Assembly: GCA_011033025.1 (NCBI GenBank)
Contig: WFMF01000527.1
Coordinates: 1 to 64,000, forward strand
Reading direction: 5' to 3'
From: Beroe forskalii
Taxonomy: Eukaryota > Ctenophora > Nuda > Beroida > Beroidae
DNA: 64,000 nt
Position 1 is the stretch's first letter. Each line of letters starts with the position of its first letter. Positions 38,701 to 47,500 of the stretch are shown here, piece by piece. The notes below the pieces were generated by a model. It saw only the letters and a program-made list of their open reading frames with translations. It did not search any database and was not told where the DNA came from. Made by a program: the position numbers and the translations under genes.

Positions 38701-41341
38701 TTAATTCGTGTCGATTTCCTTATTTCCTGCAACCCCCTCATTCTCCAGGAACCAGAACGACAGAAGATGTTCGTTGGAGCCGTGAGTGTGTGTCAGGGGT
38801 ACGATATCATCAAGAACGGAGAGTACATGCTCAGGTAGGGATCAGCAACTAAAGAAATAATAAACATACCTATTACAAATTATCATACTTAGATACAGTC
38901 ATTGAAATACTAACAACTTACATTTTATAACATACATGCATGCCTGACCATATTCAGAATATTTCTTCAAATTTGATCCTGCCCAGTCGACGATCCATCT
39001 TATTTTACTTGATTACTTGGTCCTGATCGTGCCCATCATCCATTTTATCATACCTCATTCTGTCATCTTCAATAATCCATTTCATCACATCTGCAGGTGG
39101 AACAGGCTAGCTCGTCTCTACAACTGGGCCATTACAAACGACGCTCTGAAGTCCACGATGAAACGACACGCTAAAACAATGCGAGGAATCTACGATCAGA
39201 GGAAAGTCGCAGCCTCCACCTGCATACAGGTTAGTTGTAAAATGATACCAGACCATTGACCAATCAGGGTTCGAGTTGACCGTAAACTTGCAACCTGATT
39301 GGTCAATGTTTTGATGATTGCGAGGAATCTACGATCAGAGGAAAGTCGCAGCCTCCACCTGCACTTGCATTGACCAATCAGGTTGAAATGATTGGTCAAT
39401 GCTTTGAAGATTTTGGGGAATATACGATCAGAGAAATTTGTGGATTTTACGAAAAAATCCCCAGAAAATCTGGCAATGTGCCAAAATATTGAATCGTACA
39501 ATAGCATTTCAGCAAAAATTGGATTATTATTGGAAAAGTGAGTGTGCCAGTTGTTACACGCTCATCAAAATGCTAAAATGGGTAAGAGCGGTGTATTAGC
39601 TTACCCAAAGGACCAGACATTGACCAATTAGAGTTCGAGTTGAGCGTGAACTCGTGCACTGATTGGTCAATGTCATGACAATTTCGGTATCCTACAGGAC
39701 TGAATACAGGCAATGGGTACACTTCCTCGATCTATTAATATTACATCGTTAGCATTTGTCAAATTTTGAGCTGTCATATAACGTTAAATATTATATGTTG
39801 CGGACTGTACATGCATAACGTCATGTTTCACCAGCCACGTTGCCAGCGGGGATGAAAGGGGATGAAAAACTTGCATCCCCTGTGATTATTTGTCGAAATG
39901 GGTTGCTCAGCATCCCTTACAATTTGGCCTGCTCTGGACCTGTGCAGTGTACATGCAACACATGTTTCAATGTTTGAAATTCATGTCCTACACTCCATGT
40001 ACTACTGTGTAATTACTTGAAACTTGAGATCATGGATCTCAAAACATATATTATACATGTACAAAGAAATATATGGCCGGCTGAGCCATGAGGTCATTAA
40101 ATTGCTGCCTTTCTGCTTTTCTGCGGAAATTTATAAAAGTATAAAGAAGAAAGTCTCGGAATATAAAGAAAGCACAATCTATTAGGCAGCACAACACCAA
40201 ATATAGCCCTTTTCATAGCGCTATTTTTATGCTTGATTAATATTCTAAGCTACTCCTTATCAAGGAATTTTTGGGACCTGAGAGCTTAATTTTGTACTTT
40301 CTTAGTTTCCTGTACTGAGGTATATTCTAAAGCATGACAATGACCAAACTGTTAGTCGCATATCATTCTTCCCTGCACGAGGCATAAAGTTATTACGTAT
40401 ATCATGATGTGGAGTGCAAAAAATTTGACGTCAACGAGAGTAATTTAAGACGAGGCTTTACTAGGCTCTTAAAATTAGAATTAAAATTAGAAGTACAGAT
40501 TTAATATTAAATTTCTTAAGTTATAAGGAGTATTTTAGAATAAATTGAATCACGGTGTCATTTGATATCTCAGGGTATTTAATCAATGGCTGAGCTTGAA
40601 AAACAAGTTCTTTTGATGTTTGACGTCATTGCTAATTGTTATTAACCTTTAAATACGTGATAATGACGTCATAAAACCTCATTGATAACAGGTGCATTTT
40701 CTGCAAGGTAAAAGGTTTATGAATTTGTTAAACAAAGAAAGTCCCAGAACCGTTTCATGCTTTACCCCAAATTCCCATATTAAAACAAGTAACGTTTGCC
40801 ATCAAATCATTTCCCTCACGATCAAAAATACAGTTTTCTCATGATCGTGCAATTTCCTACATATTGATTTAAATTCTCAAAAATTTTCTCTAACTCTCTA
40901 ACCCATTCCCTCTCTCGTTTCATGCAATTCATTTCATGCATTTCATTCATGCATTTCGTTGCAGGATTTCGATGCGTGCGTGATGAGGAAGATGTATAAA
41001 TTCAAGACTCTCGACGACATGTATAAAGAGTGGAGTTCGTCAAGGTAAGAAAACCGCTGACTGCCTTTTTACTTCATCATCTTGAAAGGGGAAAAGTAGA
41101 TGTTATTTAAATTGTGGCATGTAATTAAGCGGCCAAGGGGGCGTAATCAGTACTAATGAGAAAATCAGTACTAACGAGAAAATCAGTGCTAATGAGAAAA
41201 GGTTTCTGCAATTCAAAACTATAAGACACTCCAGTCCCTTGCTATAATAGTGGCTTTAAGTTAGGGTAGATTAGAGAAGTGCTATTAGTTTAGTGAGAAT
41301 AATATATTTGAACAGCTAACACATGCTTCCGTGGCGCAATT

Positions 41342-41374
<33 letters not shown>

Positions 41375-41489
41375 CTGGTTCAAGCCCAGCCGGGAGCGAA
41401 TAATTTTATCAATCCCTCAAATGACCGATTCAACATTAAATTGATCATTTGGTGATACACTTGAATTTTCAAGCTTCCGTGGCGCAATT

Positions 41490-41522
<33 letters not shown>

Positions 41523-44500
41523 CTGGTTCAAGCCCAGCCGGGAGCGAATAATTTTTGTTGACATCTTGTCGATTATTTTAAACGTTGCAATGCCAAAACT
41601 TCACCATTAAAGATACATTCCACTCTAAAATTTTATCATTTGTGCGTCTGTGCCCTAGAAATTTTAAGAGGAAATACCGGACTTCATTTTCACGGACCTG
41701 AAAATCACGGACATTAGCATCACGGACAAAATTATCACGGACATTAATATTCACGCTGAGGTGCTCAGCGTGACTGTAATGTCCGTGATAATTTTGTCCA
41801 ATAAGGTATGCCTATATGCTCGACGATGCACTTAAACTTCGGAGTGTTGCGGAAACCTTGTCTACGATAAGCATGAAACCTGTTTGTTTTTCCCTTTTTT
41901 CGCCATCCTTCACCCAAATATGCTCTGAGGAATATGCTCTGAGGAATATTGAGCAACATTCCACGGTACCCGAATATCAAATGCCAGAAATGAGTGGTTA
42001 TACGTCTTCTTTATCCCATTATAAACCCTGGTAATTGCGTCAATCACAACTGTCGACTGACCATGCTCGGTGAGCAGCGTCTTCTAGTGGTGTCTAACTC
42101 CTGTTAGATCATTCAAGGCAGCTTTACTTTAAAGCCTCAGTGTCCCAAACTTACTATTCGAAGTGAGATGCCAAATCCGTGCGTGTTAGCGCAGAAACCC
42201 AGTGAAAAATACTTTTTTTAGACTTAAATTCTGTGTATTGAACGAGCTGCAGAAAATGTAAAATAGCATTGTAAGAGTTTAAAATTTAATATTATATTAT
42301 TTTAATCTACAAAACACAGCACTAAGTTGCAGCTATTCGATCAACTCATGTCTCTGTGTTTTTGACTAATTTAATAATAAAAAATGATTAATTTAATAAT
42401 TAATATCATGAGACTCAACTATGATATTTCAGGTACATAGAGAAGGTCTCAATACCACTGATGACTCTGAACGCGCTGGACGACCCCGTGATATCCCCCG
42501 TTTGTAACGATATCCCTATACGGTTATCCTGTAAAAACGCCAAAGTTCTCCATGTTCAAACTCAGGTGAGGAAAGATTTTTGGAAATCATTATTTTGTTA
42601 CTTTCGCGCGAATCAAAGCCAATTAGAGCGCTCAAATTGTCAAGAAAAGGAATAAATTATTTTGCTCAATCATAAAATTCGAGCCCTTGCATTTTTCTTT
42701 ACCATGTTGAAAGTATTAAGATATATCTTGTTAAAAAACAATTTGAAATCTGACATCTTTGTGACAAAAATCATGAAAAGCGAACATCATCAGATGTTAA
42801 TAAAATCATCAAGGCATCAAGTATCAACCTATGTATCTGCAGAGAAATCTTGTAAATATTATCCTCTTGAATTTCAGTTTTACACTGCGATTATTTCGGA
42901 AATTAGAATGATCCCGGAAATTTGAGAGCTGTCAAACCTGGGAATCTTCTCGCTCATGATGCGTCCCTGGATCCCTCTTGTCCTGCTCCATTTGTTGCAG
43001 TTCTATCTCATCCCGTCCTGATGACCGCTTCTCTGGTCGCTCTCTTTGGGAACCACGGGAAGCTCTTTGGGAACCATGGGAAGCTCTTTGGGAACCACGG
43101 GAAGCTCTTTGGGAACCAAGGGAAGCTCTTTGGGAACCACGGGAAGCTCTTTGGGAACCACGGGAAGCTCTTTGGGAAGCTGCTCGTGGTGGTTTCACTG
43201 GCTGTTTTACTGGTTGTTTCACTTGTCGCTCTTCTGGTAGCTCAACTGGTTGATTGACTGAATGCTCAAGTGGCTGATTCACTGATAGACTCAACTGGTT
43301 GATTAACTGGTTCTTCTGTTGTGCTGGAGAAACACCGGCTCATCTTACCGACTATCTTCATTATTCTTTGCATGATATCGCTGTTATACACAGGGTTCAA
43401 CAAGCTGTTAACCGGTATGATGCAGATGGCTATAGCTTCAAACCAGGCGTTTGGCACGTATTTCTGTGTCAAATGATAGTATATCATCACACCCACGATG
43501 GTAAGCCAAGAAACAAGTTTTGTACCTATTATCAGAGTAACCTTAGTCTTCAGGTCTCGTCCAGTAGTATCATCATTACTACTACCGTTACCCCTCACAC
43601 CTCTGATTTCCTTTCTCGTCTGGATGAAAACATCCAGGATCACTTTGTACAGAGAAGAAACTGCAACCAACACAATGAGAAGGATCGTTAGGTAAATGGA
43701 TTTGTAGACTTGGAGTGATTCCCTGAACCCAAGGATATCTTGTATGCATACTGGAGACCAGCTATAGAATGATATCTCATGATACCGGACCAACGGGATG
43801 TTTGTCATTGATTTCAGAGCCTCTAGCTTCTCGTATGTTCCCTTGAAGGAACTATCATTCCTCCCGAAGTAGTGAGAATAGATCCTGTCCACATGACTAA
43901 TATTGTTGAAATCGTCCATGATGAAGGGATTAGACTTTGAGAAAGTCATTTTCACTCTGAAAATTTCCTGGATTACATCAAGGGGCACAAGCGGTAGAAC
44001 GGAGTGTAAAACGTTCAGGAATCCAAGTGAGGTTGATGCCAGTGCAACTTTAGTCACTGACATGCCTTGTGAGTAGGGAAAGGAACATTTGTAGGCTCTG
44101 GTCATGCTCATAATGAGGACAATTACGAGAGATCCGTGGCAGGAAACGTTGAAGAACGTTCCTAAGCCCTTGCACATCCATCCAAGTCTCCAGTAATTGT
44201 CATGCTGACAATAGGTTCCGTAGAAGGTAAGGTTGGCAAGGACTAAGGCTAGGAGGTAAAGGCCCATCAACATGTCGTAGAGGGCTAGTTGGAGTTTCAG
44301 CAGGGTATCAACCTTCATGTGGGTCTGTAGCTGGGTATTCCAACTGGTAATTTGCTGCCATATTGACTGACTATTCAGCACTAAATTTGCAAGACACGAC
44401 ACAACCAGCCAACTAAAAACGGCATGATTTCGTACCAGAAACTGGTCAGATGAAAGGTGGCCTTGAGAGCAGTTAGAGCACTCATCCCTCCCATCCTCAC

Positions 44501-47500
44501 AATCCTTATAACTGTCACAAACTGCACTCAGAGGGACCCACGACATCGGTCCTGCTTCCGAACCACCCGAGCAGTAAAACCTGTTCAAGCAGTGGGCTTC
44601 ATCCGAGTGATCCGGACAATCAAACCGACCGTCACACACGCGATCCATCTCAATTATATCGTCGAACTTCGTCAGAGACGTGGCAGGGCATTGGAAGGCG
44701 ATACCAGTCCCCCAGTGATTGTGTCGGAGATATCGACAAGATTCCTGGGACAGCAGGTTGTCACAATGTTCCACACACATGGCGGGAAAGTTGATGTTTC
44801 TCTGCAGGTACCCGGTTACTTCTACCTGTAAAATGTCAAGGATTCTCAGCATGCACTGTTTAGCGTAGCTCTTCATGGAAAGCTTTGCTGGCATTGTGAG
44901 GTTGGTGCACTGAGTGCCGACATCACAATCGATGAAGGGCTCAAGATAAGTCCAGGTTTTCCAAGCATAGTCACGCCAGCACAGGATGAACTTTGAAAAG
45001 GTAAACTCATTACTGACGTTTCCCACCATAGAGGTCCCGGTCCTTAAATCACACGTGAAGTTTACCAGTCCGTCGCACACCATTTCGTCAGTTTTATCCA
45101 AACAGTCGTACCGACCATCGCAAACCTTCCCCAAATCAAGACATCCCTGACCGTCTGCGCAGTAGAAGAGTGTGGTATTGGAACTCGGGCAGTTACACTC
45201 GTCCGTCAAACAGGTAGAAAACCCATCACAAAGGTAGTTCTCCTTGATCTTACAATACCACATATCTTCCATACAACCCTGAGAGACTCGTAGCCACCCG
45301 CTGGTTGTCACAGGTAGAGAAGCTAGGTCGGAACCGGCACATTGTCCGTTTCTTGGGGATTAAAGGGGTTGTGTTAGGACGGACAGGGATCTTGGTGTGT
45401 TCCCGTACGGGCAGGAAGTTACACGAGGTACTGGCGGGATGTACTTCCCCTAACTGCGTGACTGAAACGATCCTCGTGGTTAAGGTAACGGATGTTACTT
45501 CCGAGGCAGGGGATAGGATGAGAATACTGCAGCCGAGGGTGGCCATTCCGTTCATATCTTGCTGACAAATCTGAAGATATATATATATATATTCGTAACT
45601 TTAATATTTTACTACGTTGATATAAGATATGATGATATATGATAAGATCAGATCATCAGATCATTGGGTCCCGCAAAGGATATATAAAAGCTATGGAAAG
45701 TGACTGAGCCCGGCTGGCCACCTTCATATTCCCCTAACGTTGCATGAGGCCTCACGCGTTACCCTGACATATTTCTCTCTCCAATATTATATTTGTGTCC
45801 TGCGAAAGTCTTCTCATCCTCCATATCTAAACGGTAATAGACATTGGCCAGGATGTGACATGGCCGAATCCACCCAGACCTGGCTTGTCTATATTTGTGA
45901 CGGATTTAGTCGAGGATTTTGTTATTCTGGGGTGGTTCCATCGAGCAATCCTCTCTTTTCCTCCTCTTCACGCCTCCATTATTCGAATTTTTCTGTAAAC
46001 TTTTACCTCTATCAAGGTCATAAAATATTGGTATATTGTGTTCTATGATTGCATTGCGAAAATGCTCCTTTCAGAGTAAATAAACAATCAAAGAATTCAA
46101 TAGTGTCACATGATGCTTCGTCATCACGTGATTGACTTGAATATTTCTTGAAACAATGCTATTAGTTCCGAGTTACTATAATATAATGGTCTGAAAAACA
46201 CAATGCTCCACTGATTCTCAACTTTTTTCAACTTTGGAGCTCGGGCATCGAAAATACAATTGTTTCGAACCTTCCCATTTTTCTGAAAATCATATTTTGT
46301 ACTCCTCCTGTAAAAAGATTCAGAAAATAAAGAAGTTTGGGCACTCGAAAACTCGAAACTGTTGCCACAACATATAGAATTGTTGGGCTGATGTTGATAT
46401 TATTAACCAAAGTAACGATAACTTCGATGTAGGTACAGCTGTTAATGAACACTTCCAAGAAAATTTGGGCTCCCTGAAATTAGCTGAAATCTCAGAAATA
46501 AAGGGTTTACTACATTTTGGAATCATATATACCATTTCCAATAATGAATAGTTTTCGGCTCTACTAAAATGAAATAATTTCTGTAGAAAACGAATTAAAG
46601 GGAATTTTAACTCTTACTTCCATCCCTTATCGGAATGCATTGCATCTATTGAGTAATTTGTATGCCATACTGGAAAACTGAAATCAACTATAATCTATAC
46701 TCGCTTTGGAAAGACCTGTAGACATAAGTTACCTGAATTATCCCAAAATACCCTATCTTAACCAGTTAACCAACCAACTGCCAGCGAAAGACTTGGTGTC
46801 TCCTGTTTAAACTTGGGCTTTCTGAGAAATTAGAATTTACCCGGGATTTCTTTTTTAATTTTTAATTTAACTCAATGAGCAGGAAAATAGAGCTTCATCT
46901 GCAGCATTATTACAGATGTAATGCTGCTGTGTGCTCTTTTAGAGCCCTGTTTCTCTATGATATCCGAAGCTACCCAAGCTTCTGTTCCCAATCGTAATAG
47001 CACTATATTGTCCACTTTAGGCAATTTCCTGATTTTGGCACTCTACGGGTTTCAGGCCTCTTTAAAATTGCCCGTGTAATTTCGTAATTCTGATATGCAC
47101 ATCGCCAAGATTAACGCCGGAAAGATTTATTGACTTGTATACCAAATTTTGGACTTATCCAAAAAACTTCCTGGATTCAAAAATATATATACACTACACA
47201 GGTATCTCAAGTTTCTATCGATATTTAATTGAATAACTGATATGGCTTATTTCGTAGTTTTCGAAAGTGCCATTCTTGACTCCAATTCTCAGAAACCAGC
47301 AAATTTGTCACAATTGGAGGAAAGTGGCCCACTATTTCCGAGAAAATTGATACGAAAACGTAGCGCGCGGGACATAAATTCTGATTCATCGTCTTTCACG
47401 CGCGTTCCTATGTGACGCCTCGTAGACTGGAATCCTGATAATTGACTACCGAGCGACCGCCGCGCGCGGCCATTCTGCCAGATCCAGTGCCCTGGGCTGA

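Noticed and set aside
41325-41546. CRISPR-like direct repeats
   Set aside because: The two 74-bp identical blocks fold as tRNA-Asn with anticodon GTT and are followed by Pol III terminators.
42922-43257. Plus-strand frames with repeated LFGNHGK or ALWEPRE
   Set aside because: They are alternative frames of the 21-bp minisatellite on the strand opposite the receptor gene.
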